This document shows positions 45,566-59,200 of a DNA stretch of 64,000 bases, in pieces. Under the pieces are notes generated by a model that had not been told where the DNA came from, ran no database searches, and saw only the letters and a list, made by a program, of their open reading frames with translations. Made by a program: the position numbers and the translations under genes. The stretch covers positions 2,138,558 through 2,202,557 of the forward strand of contig QANY01007891.1 in assembly GCA_003255025.1 (NCBI GenBank). Direction: 5' to 3'. The DNA comes from Datisca glomerata. Its lineage: Eukaryota; Streptophyta; Magnoliopsida; Cucurbitales; Datiscaceae. How positions within the stretch are numbered: position 1 is the first letter of the stretch; the number at the start of each line of letters is the position of its first letter.

Positions 45566-48500
45566 ATGGAACCCACTGCTCCCCAAGCTGCGGCGCAAAC
45601 CATCAATGCAGCCAGCACAAAAAACAGCGGCAAGTCATCAGGAGTTCTTAACAGAACCCTCGATAGCTTGAATCCTTTCAAGAACACTCTGAATGCTACT
45701 ATGTCGATTAAGCTTGACCGCGACAATTTCGTCCTATGGAAATCTTAGGTAGTACCTGTGATCATTGGACATGGACTGAGTGAGTTTGTATTTGGAACTC
45801 AGAACCCTCCTCCACAAACTCAACATGATGGAGCAATCAACCCAGAATTTCTGGCTTGGATCAGAAGTGACCAACTCCTACTAAGCTGGCTTCGCTCCTC
45901 AATGAGTAAAAGAGTTCTCGGATCAATGCTGCAATATAATAGCACGAAAAGCCCATGGAATGCCCTTGAAAGGGCCTTTGCCAGTCGCTCCAAAGCCAGA
46001 CTCGTACAACTGAAAAATGCCTTGAACAATACCCCAAAGGACTCGACGACAATCTCAGACTATTTTGACAAAATGAGAATCATAGCAGACAACTTCCTCA
46101 CAGCTAGTAATCCAGTGGGTGAACAAGACCTGATGCTTCATATTCTAAATGGTTTGGGCCCTAAATACGACTCAGTAAATGTTACCTCTCGAGCTGAGCT
46201 AGTCACCATTGAAGAAGTTCAAGCCTTACTCATGAGTCATGAAAGTCGTATTGAGAGGCAAAACACAGAACGACTCAATCAGCTTCGTGTCACTGCCAAT
46301 CTCGCTCAACATGGTGGAACCAAGAGGCAAGGTCAGTCTAACTCACAGCAGTGGTCTAGCAGGAACTACAGCAACTAGTCCAGGTCTAACAACAACCCCA
46401 GTTAGTACAGAGGGGGTCGAAGAGGCAGTCGAGGTGGTAGGTCCAACAATACCAGAGTCGTTTGCCAAGTCTGCACAAAACCAGGGCACACTACCACTGC
46501 TTGCTAGTACAAGTTTGATAAAACCTTTCAGGGTATATCTCAAAACTTCAGTCCCACCTCACCTCAGTTTCCTACTTTTGGAATGCCTAACTTCAACCCC
46601 GGTGCCTTTGTTGCTGCTCCAGAGTCAGTATCAGATTCTTCTTGGTATGCAGACAGTGGAGCTATTAATCACATCACTGCAGATATTGGGAAGCTAAGTG
46701 TAGCAAGTGACTATCAAGGTTAGGAAAAGCTAACTGTGGAGAATGGTAAGGCTCTCTCAATCAGTCATGTTGGTTCTACTCTCCTTAGCTCCACCCCATA
46801 TCCCCTTAAACTTCTTTAATTACTTAGAGTACCTGCAACCACTAAAAATCTGATTAGCATTTCTAAACTAACACAAGATAACCCTGTCTATGTGCGTTTT
46901 TATTCCACCCTTTGTTTTGTAAAAGATCTAGCAACATGGATTACTCTTCTCCACGGGAAGCTTAAGGATGGTCTATATGAGCTCTTCCTGCCAAGGAAAG
47001 GACTTGCTGCTGCTGTCTCCTGCAATGTCTTTCTCGCACCACCTGGTCACTCTCCTTCATCAACCTCTAAACTGCAGTCTAAGTCTAGTGTCAATAATGG
47101 ATTACCTGTTTTAAGTCTTGAGTCCGAGTGTCCTAGTTGTGTTGTCTCAGTGTTACAGTCTCGTGAGTCTGTTCTCTGTAAACATGCTCCAAGCTATCAT
47201 GTACTTACCAAATCTAATACAAAAGTTTTTTCATATGTTTCCTTTCTGACTCTTATGAATCCTATTAATACTCAAACTTGGCACAATCTACTTGGACACC
47301 CCTTGTCCAGAATCACTCTTGCCACTCTAAAAATGGCCAACATTAAGCATAATCATCAACAACTACAATTCTGTGACTCCTACATAAAAGGGAAAAGTCA
47401 TGTTCAAACCTACCCCACTACCCCAATAAGAACTACCCAGCCTCTTCAACTCATTCACACAGATCTCTGGGGTCCAGCTTCACTTCCTAGATGATTTCAC
47501 TAGGTTCACTTGGGTCTACCCCTTGAAACTCAAGTCAGAAGCCTTACCTACCTTCTTGTACTTCAAAACAATGATTGAAAAATAACTTGGACTGCCTATT
47601 AAAGTAGTTCAGTCAGATTGGGGTGGGGAATACAGAAGTTTTCAAAAACATCTTGACAATGAAGGAGTCTTATTTAGACACCCCCCCCCCCCACACACAC
47701 ACAACCAACATGGCAGGGTAGAAAGAAAACACAAGCACCTCCTAGAAACTGCCATCACCCTTCTCTCCCAAGCCTCCATGCCTCTATCTTTTTTGTGGGA
47801 AGCCATCACTACTGCTTCCTTCCTCATTAACAGATTACCCACACCCATACTTCGTAACAGATCCCCTTTTCAAATGCTCTCCAACAGACTACCAGACTAC
47901 TCATTTCTCAGGGTCTTTGGCAGTGCCTGCTTTCCACATCTAACGCGTTATAAGTACAACAAACTTGACTTTAGATCTGATTTGTGCGTTTTCATAGGCT
48001 ACTCCTCTCTACATAAGGGTTACATGTGTATTCACTCATTTGGCAGAGTATACACTGCTATGAATGTCATCTTTAATGAGTTTGTGTTCCTTTTTGCCTC
48101 TGGTTTTTTGTCTCCTTCCTCTTCTGAGTCTGTTATACCCTCCCCTTCCCCTACCTGGCCTGTCTTCCCTGTTGCTAGAGACATTGCTCCACCAGCATCT
48201 CCATGCTCCTCTTCTGGAACAAGCGCTTACTGACATTCCTCAGCCTTTCCCACTGGTAATCTTTCTACTCATATTCTCCCTAACTTCCTCTCCCCTACAC
48301 AACCACTCACTCTTCGTCCCTCACAATCACCCTCCCCTACACCCACACCCACACTTAATGTTCATCTTATGGTTACCAGATCCAAGGCCGGCATAAACAA
48401 GCTTAAATCATTCTCTGTTAGTTCTTCTGACCTGTTTTCTACTATGGAACCAACGACTGTTACGGAAGCCTTATCTTCTCCTACATAGACACAGGCTACG

Positions 48501-50540
48501 CGATCTGAGTTCACTACTCTTCTACAAAACCATAATTGGGATCTTGCCCCCTACCAACCTGATATGCACCTTGTTCCGTAGGTAATACGATTGATGTGTG
48601 TACATTTCTGTTCATCATGGTGGATTACCATACTCTGGAGTCTGGATTCTATTTTTGTTCTTGTCTGTGTATGTGCGCGTGGTTTTTCCTTTCTCATTTT
48701 AAGTTCCTTTCTTTGTAGCTTATAGTTCTTTAACCATATATATTATGTTTATGTAAAGAGCTATACAACATTAAAGCTCCTTCCTGCATTAGCATCATGT
48801 TGACCGTGCTCCAAACAGTACATACATATTAAATATTTTGGCTGTCTTAATATTATACAGTTGGAGATATTGAGTTACACTCGAAGAATAGGAACGTTGT
48901 ATGACCTTGTTAATATTTTCACCCCTCTTAATTTCCTTATTTGTTTTGATGCTTTCATATGGATGCATGTATTTTGTGTTTGTGGTAAAAAGTGATTTAG
49001 AAAATAATTGATCAATATAACTAGTTTTGCTCTTGGCATGTTTCATATTTTTCAATTTCTCATCTTGCAGCCTCAATTATCACCGCAAGTTGGAGACGTT
49101 CCCCGAAGCAATTTCCACTTCGATTTTGATTTGGAGAGGAAACTTTTAGCTGAAGCAGAGAAAGAAAACCAGAATTGGGGAAAACTTGGATTGGAAAACC
49201 TTCCTACTAAACCTGTAGAATCTACATCTTCACTGGTATGCCCACTCCCCCGCCCCAACCGATAGTTTGTTCGTGTGTTTATTTGTCTTGTGGAATTGAT
49301 GTCTCACACCAGTTTTTTTAGTTGAAATATTTTAGACAGTTCAATATATGCTATATTGAATAATTACAAATGTAACAAATTTATGGTGAAGTACACGGAG
49401 TACTTGCATGCATTTAGGTAGTCGGTGTTTCTTGATATCCTCATTACAAGAACGATTCAAGATGAGTTGTTTCTTACTTTGGATGAACATGATTTGTTTG
49501 CGTGAATCAGTATGACGAGATTTTATCTTCTTACAAGCTCGTCATGTGGTTAAGGGGTTCCACCAAACTCTTGGATTGACTATTTTGAGGCATTTAGCCC
49601 CGTAATGAAGCATGTTACCATTAGAGTCATCTTGACAGTTGCCCTAACTAATAAATGGCAGGTGAGACAATTTGATGTCAATAATGCTTTTCTACATGGT
49701 TGGTTGCAAGAAACAATGTACATGAGTCAACCTGAAGGCTTTCTTGATGCTACAAAACCTCATCATGTCTGTATATTAAGGAAAGCTCTTTATGGGCTCA
49801 AACAAGCCCCTCGAGCATGGTATGAACAGCTCAAATCCACCCTTGTGCACCGAGGTTTTCACTCCACTCATTCAGACAACTCACTCTTTGTCATGCATCA
49901 ATATAATAGACTGATCTACATCTTAGTCTATGTAGATAGTGACTGTGAATGATGACCGATTCATTACACAGCTCATTGCTGACCTATATATTGCTTTCTC
50001 TCTAAAAGATATGGGCCAAGTGCATCACTTTCTTGGAATTGAAGTGACTTCCTCCACTGCTGGGTTACATCTCTCTCAATCTAAGTACATTGATGATCTT
50101 TTACATAAAGCCTATCTCACTGTTGCCAAGGCTTGTTGTACACTAGCATCTCCTTCCATCAAGCTTTCAGCAAGTGAAGGTGAGTTATTTTTTTATGCAA
50201 CCATGTTTCAAAGCTTCTTGGGAGCCCATTAGTTTGCCACCATAACCAAGCCTGACATATACTTTGTTGTGAGTAAACTCAGCCAGTTCATGCATAAACC
50301 CACCACCATTCATTGGCAGGCCTGCAAACGCATTCTCAGGTACCTCAAAGGCACAATTGCTGAGGGCATTCTTCTCAAACCAGTTTCCCACTACTCCATC
50401 ACAACATTTTCTGATGCAAACTCGGCTGGGAGCATTGATGACAGAAAGTCTATTTGGGGGTGTGTTGTCTACCTTGGGGATAGCCTTGTATCTTGATCCT
50501 CCTGAAAACAACTAGTCATAGCTCGCTCAAGTACCGAGAG
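45566..50540 (+). pseudogene. gag-pol of Copia element 3, broken
   Basis: Gag opens MEPTAPQAAAQ (45566) and runs, with a stop at 45746, through a UBN2-type gag region to about 46376. The protease region near 46650 is WYADSGAINH. Pre-integrase (46892-47494) contains TWHNLLGHPLSRI, and the integrase core follows with frameshifts near 47490 and 47690. The integrase tail (47778-48233) contains FLWEAITTASFLINR. The frame then meets the inserted UBA-gene fragment. Reverse transcriptase resumes at 49537 (ARHVVKGFHQT; FDVNNAFLHG; ALYGLKQAPRAWYEQL) but the catalytic YVDD reads YVDS with a shift at about 49936. RNase H (50269-50540) ends at SSTESE, where a deletion joins it to LTR sequence. Confidence 0.9.
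48576..49536 (+). repeat. Copy of UBA-gene fragment inside Copia element 3
   Basis: Homologous to 40093-41052: intron sequence, exon 3 (49075-49239) and intron sequence in the same orientation. Breakpoints are sharp: retroelement sequence ends at ...accttgtt and resumes at gctcgtcatgtgg. The exon 3 copy has several amino-acid changes (KIL to KLL, SWG to NWG, GFE to GLE, PIE to PVE), consistent with loss of constraint. The segment replaces about 25-30 codons of the Copia frame just before reverse transcriptase. Confidence 0.93.
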
Positions 50541-50549
50541 TGAGTAACA

Positions 50550-50672
50550 AGTTTGTCCTGTAACAAACTTGCTTTTGGTGGACACACACACACATATATA
50601 TATTTGATGGCTTCTCAGTAGTAGGCAGAGCTCACGCTGATTTTATTATCCAATATTTATGTTCTTAACTTT
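50550..50672 (+). repeat. Truncated 3' LTR of Copia element 3
   Basis: Matches the last 110-120 bp of the 5' LTR (caaacttgcttttggtgga, ggcttctcagtag, gattttattatccaatattt) but lacks the first two thirds. It carries an expanded (CA)n/(TA)n tract at 50581-50603. Confidence 0.8.
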
Positions 50673-51929
50673 AGTACATACCTTTGAAAAAAAATATTAT
50701 TTTCCTCTCTTCCTGGTTGGTTTTATTCCATTTGACATCATGTTGCTTCTGATGCAAATCTCAAAAATTAAACGACTGTTATAAATATGAGGCCCTTTTA
50801 GTTTGTCTTCTTAGATTTGATTTTCTATTTTTAAAATCGATGAATGACCCAAAAACTAAATTTACCAAACACATATTCTACTCCATCTATTCCACGAACT
50901 TATTGGGGATTATTATAAAACTGCATCTAAACTAAGTCTAAAGACCTGTTTTTAAAGTATTCCCATGAAATCTATCTGGAAGCGGACACCCTGTTTGTCT
51001 ATAAACTTTAAGATACTCTGCAAGATTTTCCCAGAATAATTTATTTACCTGAAATTGCAATCTGAAAAAAGAGAAGCTAAGGAGTAGCTTCCAAAGCCAG
51101 TTAGCCACCATAAATGGAGAGAAGGACCTTAAACCCTTTTGGGCTATGGCAATATCTTATGCCATTGCTGACCAAAGTGCACCCATTAGATCAGAGGCAG
51201 TGTCACAGTCGCCTGAAAATGTTCCTTCATGCCCACTTTCTTTCTTTTTTTATGAACAAAATCCTTCATACCAACTTTGACCACAGTAGATTGCAGTCCC
51301 ACAGGCATTAGAGGTTTGGATTAGAAGGGGTGGAATTGGGTTTTGTGAACTTCTAGCCATTTTGATGTTTTAGACAAGAGTTTTTTTTTGCTTCTTAGTG
51401 TCGAGCAATTTGTGTCAAACCACACCACTTTGTTTGTTCATGTGGTTTCCAGGCTATCTTGTAAACATAAAGTAAATTTGCTCATGTTAAATTAAGATAC
51501 TGTTATGTCGTGTAACTTTTGTTATTTAGATCCATGGACACAATACCTTTCCAGGAGCAGTTGACAGATGTGGACCGGCAGATCTGCTTTAGTCGCTGCA
51601 GGTCCTCAACAAAAAAGAACATTAATTTTTTTAATTTCTTGTTTTATTTTTGTTTACTTCAGTTGAAACAATTTCGACCATCCATATCTCATTAGATTAC
51701 CTAGATTTCTTCAATTACCCTTTATCGTCCCTAAAGAACGACAAAGAATCTCTAACCATAGCCCGATAAACGTGCATATTAGGAACTGTATATATTATTC
51801 TTTCGAGCCAAAGTACACCGAACTCATGTCTTGTTATTCAAATATTATTGATATAAACATTACATTCCACAACATAGTGAAAAATCTATTTTGTGCAATA
51901 TTTATTCAGCTTCATAGCTATAATGCAAC
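50673..51929. other. Intergenic DNA downstream of the chitinase
   Basis: Contains the chitinase 3' UTR (immediately before 51930) and otherwise mixed-composition DNA. Segments around 51100-51330 and 51530-51600 are less AT-rich but show no protein I recognise. Confidence 0.45.
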
Positions 51930-52952
<1,023 letters not shown>

Positions 52953-53856
52953 CTAAATGATACCTCTTATTTGAAATAGAGAAGGATAAGTTTATTTAAT
53001 GAATTCTCGTCCAAAGTTCATTCCACAGACATTTCGAATCAATTAGTCGATTTAGAAACTGACACGTGAACCACTTTACAAATAAAATATTAAGAGAAAA
53101 AAAAGGAGAAATTTCGTAGGAAGAATTGACTGCATTTTCTTTGTTAATTTTATAGGTACAATAACTAGTTTACAACCACTTATCTTAAGGATGATATATC
53201 ACTTTGAAACTTATTATACGTGTTTCCTAAGTTACAAATTCTACAAGATTAGGAGATATGGTGACTCAAAATGATAATTCCATGGTTTAAGCATCGATAT
53301 CGTCTCTTGTTTTGAAGAACAAGAGATATATTTGTTTCGTTATGAGTTATTGGTTCAGATCTCAATGTCGCACATTATTTTTTTTAAAACAAAAAAAATT
53401 ACTTTTTCCTGATTCATGTGAAAGTCTTCTATGCCATTCTTTATTTATTGAACAATCCAAATCTTCTGAATAAAACGTGTCATATTTAAAACCGAATATG
53501 GGGTGATATATTTTTCATGGTGTAGGTGTGAGGCTTAATCATGTAATAAGGTGGCAATCATCTCGTCAAACATATTACTAGCTATGAATCTCATTAGTTG
53601 CACACCCATGACTGCCTAAGAATTAGTAAATGATTTGATGAGGTTGGCCGACACATGCAATGTTTTGAATGGGGGTTTACAGAAGTTGAGGAGTAGAACA
53701 AGAAAAGTAAGAAATAAGAGTTATATTGGCACATACTGAAAAAAAAATCTTTCTTTGTTTGGTCAGTATATCAACAAAGCGCTTCCCGTTCCCTCATTTT
53801 CAGTCACATCATTCTAGTGTTAGTTGTTGGAAACATAGTAGGAAGATCTTTCTGTA

Positions 53857-54273
53857 TCTAGGATTTGTATATACAAGCATCCTTATTAAATCATAGGAGT
53901 TTGAACTCAAATGATTACACATGAGAGAGTACTCTCTTTTCTTGAGATTCTCACATAAAATCTAAAAGAAAATAATAAAAAAAATAAAATAAAGTATTTC
54001 GTCGTTTATTTCCCTCTCCGAAATTAATAGAAACAAATAATGAAAACATGATTTACAATTTCTAGGATTTCGTATATATAGACATCCTTATTAAGTCTAA
54101 ACTAAACTTGAGTTCGAACTCAAATAATTCCCTCTCTTCTTGAGGGTTCTTAACATAAAACCACCAAAGAAATGAAAAACAAAGAAGAATGGTAGGAAAA
54201 ATAAAGTATCGTATTTCGTCGTGTCGCTATTTCCCTCTCCCTAATTAATGGCACTAAACAATGAAAACATAAT
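53857..54273. repeat. Diverged tandem duplication, about 204-bp period
   Basis: ctaggatttgtatatacaag...catccttattaa at 53858 recurs as ctaggatttcgtatatatag...catccttattaa at 54062. The downstream parts also match (tttcgtcgtttatttccctctcc against tttcgtcgtgtcgctatttccctctcc). Two units, moderately diverged. No coding capacity. Confidence 0.75.
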
Positions 54274-54916
54274 TTAGTATGCTTTCTGTTCTCTTTTTCT
54301 CATATTACGGTATCCAAACAGAACGTAACAGAACATAAAATGAAGAAAAAAAAACCAAAGCCATCAATGTTGAAAAAGAAGAAGACTAAGACCCAGTAAG
54401 ACAGTCAACCGAAACATCTGGACTGATAATACGTGAGAAATGGGCACTGACTAATTAGTTCTATCATTAAAATTAAGGGCTGATCTACGAAATTGTGACC
54501 TTTTTGTCTTACACTTAAATTATTTCATATCTTTTTTGTCTTTTGACAGAAATGTTAGGCTTCTTTTACACCTTTCCACAAAATCTATTTGGCAATGAGT
54601 TTCTTGTTTCTGTTACTCTTTTCAATTGCGTAGTTATCTCAACTTGGACTATAAACATATGACTAAATTAATTGAAGTTAGTTACATTTTTTTTCTCTGC
54701 ATGGGATTTTACCAAATGTCGAAGATAGGTTGCTCACTTAGGGACTTCCGATTTGATGTGGAATGCCCACGGGTCCAAATGTAAAAGTAAAAAAAGTTTT
54801 TTTGTACTTTTTTACTAACTAAATGTGATCGGATGGTCTTAAGTACCAAAAGATCAACTAGGGTTGTCAATGACATACAACCCATATCACTTTTTCAATA
54901 CAGTCGTTGTATCATG

Positions 54917-55487
54917 CTAGTAGAAGTGTGCAAAAATCGATCAAATTAATCAAACCAACAGGATAGAACCAAAAGTGATTGGTTTGGTCGGTTTTTTAGC
55001 TAACTATGGTCGTCTTGATCTTGGATTTAAAAAAAATCAAACTTTCAGTCTGGTCCAAAAAATTTCTATATTTTGGATTGAATTGACCGTACTGACCATT
55101 TATCCTCCCCCGTAAATTATATCATATTTATCTTCTTATATTTCTTTCATTTCTATATCTCACAGTTCTCTCTTTTTGTATTTTTTTCATCTCTATTTAA
55201 TGTTTACTTTATATGTTGTGATATATATTATGAGTTTTTATTATAATACATGAAAAAACATACTTTTTTGAAACATGTATAAATTCAATGATGGACCTCT
55301 TGAAAAAAAATATTGATGGACCGTAAAACTTGACCGAATCGATCAATTATTTTATGCTCCGATCGATACAATTTATATGTACATAACTCGTCCATTCGCT
55401 TCTCATTATGAGAAGATCATAAATTTTGGTTTAGTCCAGCTTTTATGCTAAAAACCAGACCAACCCAACTATCTACACCCCTACTGA
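54917..55487. mobile_element. MITE-like repeat
   Basis: Left end agtagaagtgtgcaaaaatcg; right end, read inwards, agtaggggtgtagatagttgg. The subterminal parts are also inverted (ggtttggtcggtttttt against aaaaccagaccaaccca). It is the same general hAT-like MITE type as at 11351 and 20949. The interior is AT-rich and non-coding. Confidence 0.5.
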
Positions 55488-55877
55488 ACGAGAATGAACT
55501 TTCTTTCCATCATGTCATAAAAATAGAGGAAGAAATCAACCAATCAGATAAAAGCACATGGTTTGACGAGGTGGCAATCAGAGGATCCCAATCGTTATCG
55601 TTAGATTAAATTGATGATACAGATTACTTTGGTTGTTAATGTCGATAGACTATATCTTTACAGAATATTCTAATGATCCTATTTTTTGTTGAAATTAGAT
55701 AAATTGTATCATATTTTATATATCTGATTGAAAACCTATAAATAGATGTCAATATAACTCTAAAATGATTCAATACACAATTGGGCAATTACTTCCATAT
55801 TCATTATTCTTCTTTGATTCTCTCTCTCTCTTCATTATTCTTTATCATTGATTGTGAGGAATTTTTTCTTTACAATC

Positions 55878-55895
55878 TGGTGCTTTCATTGAGAG
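55878..55895 (+). promoter_or_regulatory. Putative primer binding site of the Gypsy element
   Basis: TGGTGCTTTCATTGAGAG begins with TGG, follows a ...TTTACA LTR-like end by three bases, and precedes gag. It differs from the iMet PBS of the Copia elements. The tRNA that pairs with it was not determined. Confidence 0.55.
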
Positions 55896-56299
55896 TGGGT
55901 CAACTCGAGTTCTTAAAACAAAATGTCCCAAACAAGATCACATATTGTGCGGGAAACGAGAAACGAAGCCAACGCAATCAACAATCTCATTAACCAGCCT
56001 GCAGGACAAGAGATGATCCAGACCATCTTAACAGGAATGCCAAACATGGAAAGCCGCAATAGTGAAGCGTTATGCAATGTGTGGCAAACAGTGTGAGAAC
56101 AGATTACATCTCTTACAATAGGACGCTGTGGAAACAAGGGTCGAAGCAAGTAAGAGGACATGGTGGAAGAGTGGGAAAACGTGAACCCCCAAGACAAAGA
56201 CCTGGGGGACCGACCTGCCACGTAACTTAATCCGCGCGCAAGCCAAAACATCTGTCATGAGGAAACGGGGGTCCAATCTTGTGATAACGGAAAGAAGGA

Positions 56300-59200
56300 T
56301 GTGGGAGAAAACAGTCTGGAGGAATTGATGATGGAACGAGCGGTGGAAAAGATGCTGGAGAGAAAGATGATGGAAATGCGAAAGTTGGGCACTTCTGGAG
56401 TTGCGGATCTAGTGACTCTATCACGATCCCCGTTATGTCCAGAAATATTGACGGCCCATATACCTAAGATGTTTGCCTCTCCGAAATTCAAATGTTACGA
56501 AGGAAAAATGGACACCACATATCACTTACGTTGTTTTAGACAAGTGATGGTGCTATACCAGCACGAGGATGAAATGATGAGCAGAATGTTCCCGACGAGC
56601 TTAGACGGCAACACACTGAAGTGGTATCGCTCTCTCCCCATGTTCAATTGATAATTTTGCTAGAATGTCCTCTGTGTTTTTGGAACAATATTCCACCGAC
56701 CGTTGGAGAACTCAGAGTACTTACTTACAATTGTGATAAAGAAGGGTGAATCTTTGGGAGATTGCACTCACCATTTTAAAGATGAAATGACAAAGGTAGA
56801 GAATTGTGATGATCGAGTGGGAAGGCTAGCCTTCAGATGAGGATTGGACCTAAACTCACCATTGTTCGAAGATCTGTAAAAAAAATTGTTCACGATGGCA
56901 GAAACTTTCCTGAGAGCACAAGTGTACATAATCCTGGAGGAAGAAAAGAAGAGCATGCAAAAGCTCTCGGAATAGCGGAATTCAAACCAATTTCAGAACG
57001 GAGGAAATTCAAAAACAGGAAAGCGTGGAGCAAATAGAACAGAAATATGGGAGAAATGAGGAACAATGCGGAAAAGAAGCGCAGACCAGCTTAATGGGTC
57101 CACCCAAGGAGAAAATCTACACTTCACTGACTCTCCCAACCAATCAAATCCTTGAGTCCATAAAAGACAAGTCATGGTGAAGAGGCAAACGCCGCTTTCA
57201 AAGAGACAAAGACAGGTACTGCTCCTATCACCGGAGTGCTATTCATTATACAAAGGACTGTTATTAGCTAAAGGACGATATTGAAGAACTGGTAAAAGAA
57301 TGATACTTGAAGGAATTTATGGCAAGAAAAGATCAGCCAAGAAAGGATAGAAATGAAGAACGCTCTAAAGAAACAGAACTGTTGAAGATTGTGGATATGA
57401 TTATCGCCCTCACAGAATCTGAAGGCACCTCGAGGAAAGAAAGAAAGATTTACTGTAAAATACCAACCCCTGAGAGGAGCAACGAGCCTAGGGAAGCAAA
57501 CAAAGACATACTGATCGTTTTTATGATAGTGATAACGGGCAACACGATAGGCATAATGATGCACTGATAATTACTATTCAGATCAGGAATTACTTGCTAA
57601 AAAGGGTCTTAATTGATGATGGAAGTGCGGTCAATATACTCCATCGATCAACACTTGTGAAGATGTCCATAGATACACCAAATCTTCATCATGCGGGGTA
57701 ATTAACCACTGATTGGTTTCAACGGAACCATAACCTATTCAGAGGGAATCTTGATGCTTCCCGTGCTTGTTGAGCCATTCAACCACATCACGGACTTCAT
57801 GATAATCGATGCGCCATCACCATACAATGCAATACTAGGAAGAACCTGGATCCACATGATGAAGGTCGTTCCATCTATATTCTATCAAACATTAAAGTAT
57901 ATGTCACCTCAAGGAGTTTGGACCATAAAGGGAGACCAAGAAGTCGCCTGTTATTGCAGTGTAATGACGCTCGATTCTATAAAAATGAAAGATGTTCTTG
58001 TTTCTAATAGCGGGAAGGAAGTAGTTGAAAAATAAAAATTAGCCGAAGATGAACAAGGTGAGGGCAATCCAAGATACGAAGCTGCGAGCAAGACTAAATC
58101 CATTGACATTGAAAATAAAAAGATAACGAAGATATGAGCAGAACTCCCTGAAGTAGAAAAAGTTAAACTTACAGAGTTACTGAAAGAGAACGTCGACATA
58201 TTTGCAACTACGGCGGCAGAAATGCCAGGTATCGATGAAAACTAATTTGTCATAAGTTAAATGTTGACCCTTTTATGAAACCTAAAAAAATAGAAAAATG
58301 AACTTTTGCACCCGAAAGAATAGTAGCTATAAAGGAAGAAGTGGAAAATTTGCTCGACGACAGGTTCATCAGAAAAGTTAGCTACCTATAATGGCTGGCA
58401 AATGTAGTAACAGTTAAGAATAAGAACAAGAAGTGGAGAATTTGTGTAGACTTCACTGATCTAAATAAAGCTTTCCCAAAAGATGATTACCCGTTACCAA
58501 AGATTAATCACATGGTCGACGTGATATCGGGTCACGAACTCATCAGTTTCATGGACGCGTACTCCAGGTACAATCAGGTGACAATGTTTCAACCCGATCA
58601 AGAAAATACATCTTTTGTCATTAATTTTGACATATTTTGCTACATTGGGATGTCGTTTGGTTTAAAAAATACAATGGCAACGTATTAAAGATTGGTTAAT
58701 AGGATCTTTGAAAAAAAAGATCGGACAAATGGTGGAAGTGTACGTGAACGATATACTAGTAAAAGCAGAGAGGAGGACGGATCACATCCGTAATCTGCAT
58801 GACACATTTCAAGCCGTGCGGGAAATTGTGAAGCTAAATCCAGAAAAACACACATTTAGAGTGGCTGTGGGGAAGGTTCTTTAGGCATCTTGTCAATCAC
58901 AGGGGAATTAAATCCAACCCTGGCCAAGTTAAGGCAATCATGAAAATTACGTCACCAAGAACGAAAAAAGAAATTCAAAGCTTAACGGGAAAATTGACTG
59001 CATTGAATAGGTTTTGGCAAGATTAACATATAAATGCAGGCCATTTTTCGCAAAGTTAAGAAATAATTTTGGTCAGTCATGAGATGAAGAATGTGAAGCA
59101 GCATTGCCGAAACTTAAGCAATATCTAGCGTCTCCTTCACTACTATCTAAGTTGTTACGAGATGAAGAGCTTTTTCTATACCTTGCAATTTCAGAAATGG

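Larger units (their letters stand above)
45205..50672 (+). mobile_element. Ty1/Copia LTR retrotransposon, element 3 (rearranged, truncated 3' LTR)
   Basis: A likely 5' LTR (about 45205-45517, TGTTAACTCC...TTCTCA) is followed by a tRNA-iMet PBS, gag and integrase. A foreign 960-bp segment (48576-49536) comes next, then the reverse transcriptase, RNase H and a 3' LTR reduced to about 120 bp. It lies about 170 bp past the PPR stop codon, so it may have entered the PPR 3' UTR or flank. I found no target duplication. Confidence 0.85.

Noticed and set aside
48036..48396. ORFs at the integrase tail of Copia element 3 as separate genes
   Set aside because: They overlap the decayed pol in other frames and are Pro/Ser-rich noise.
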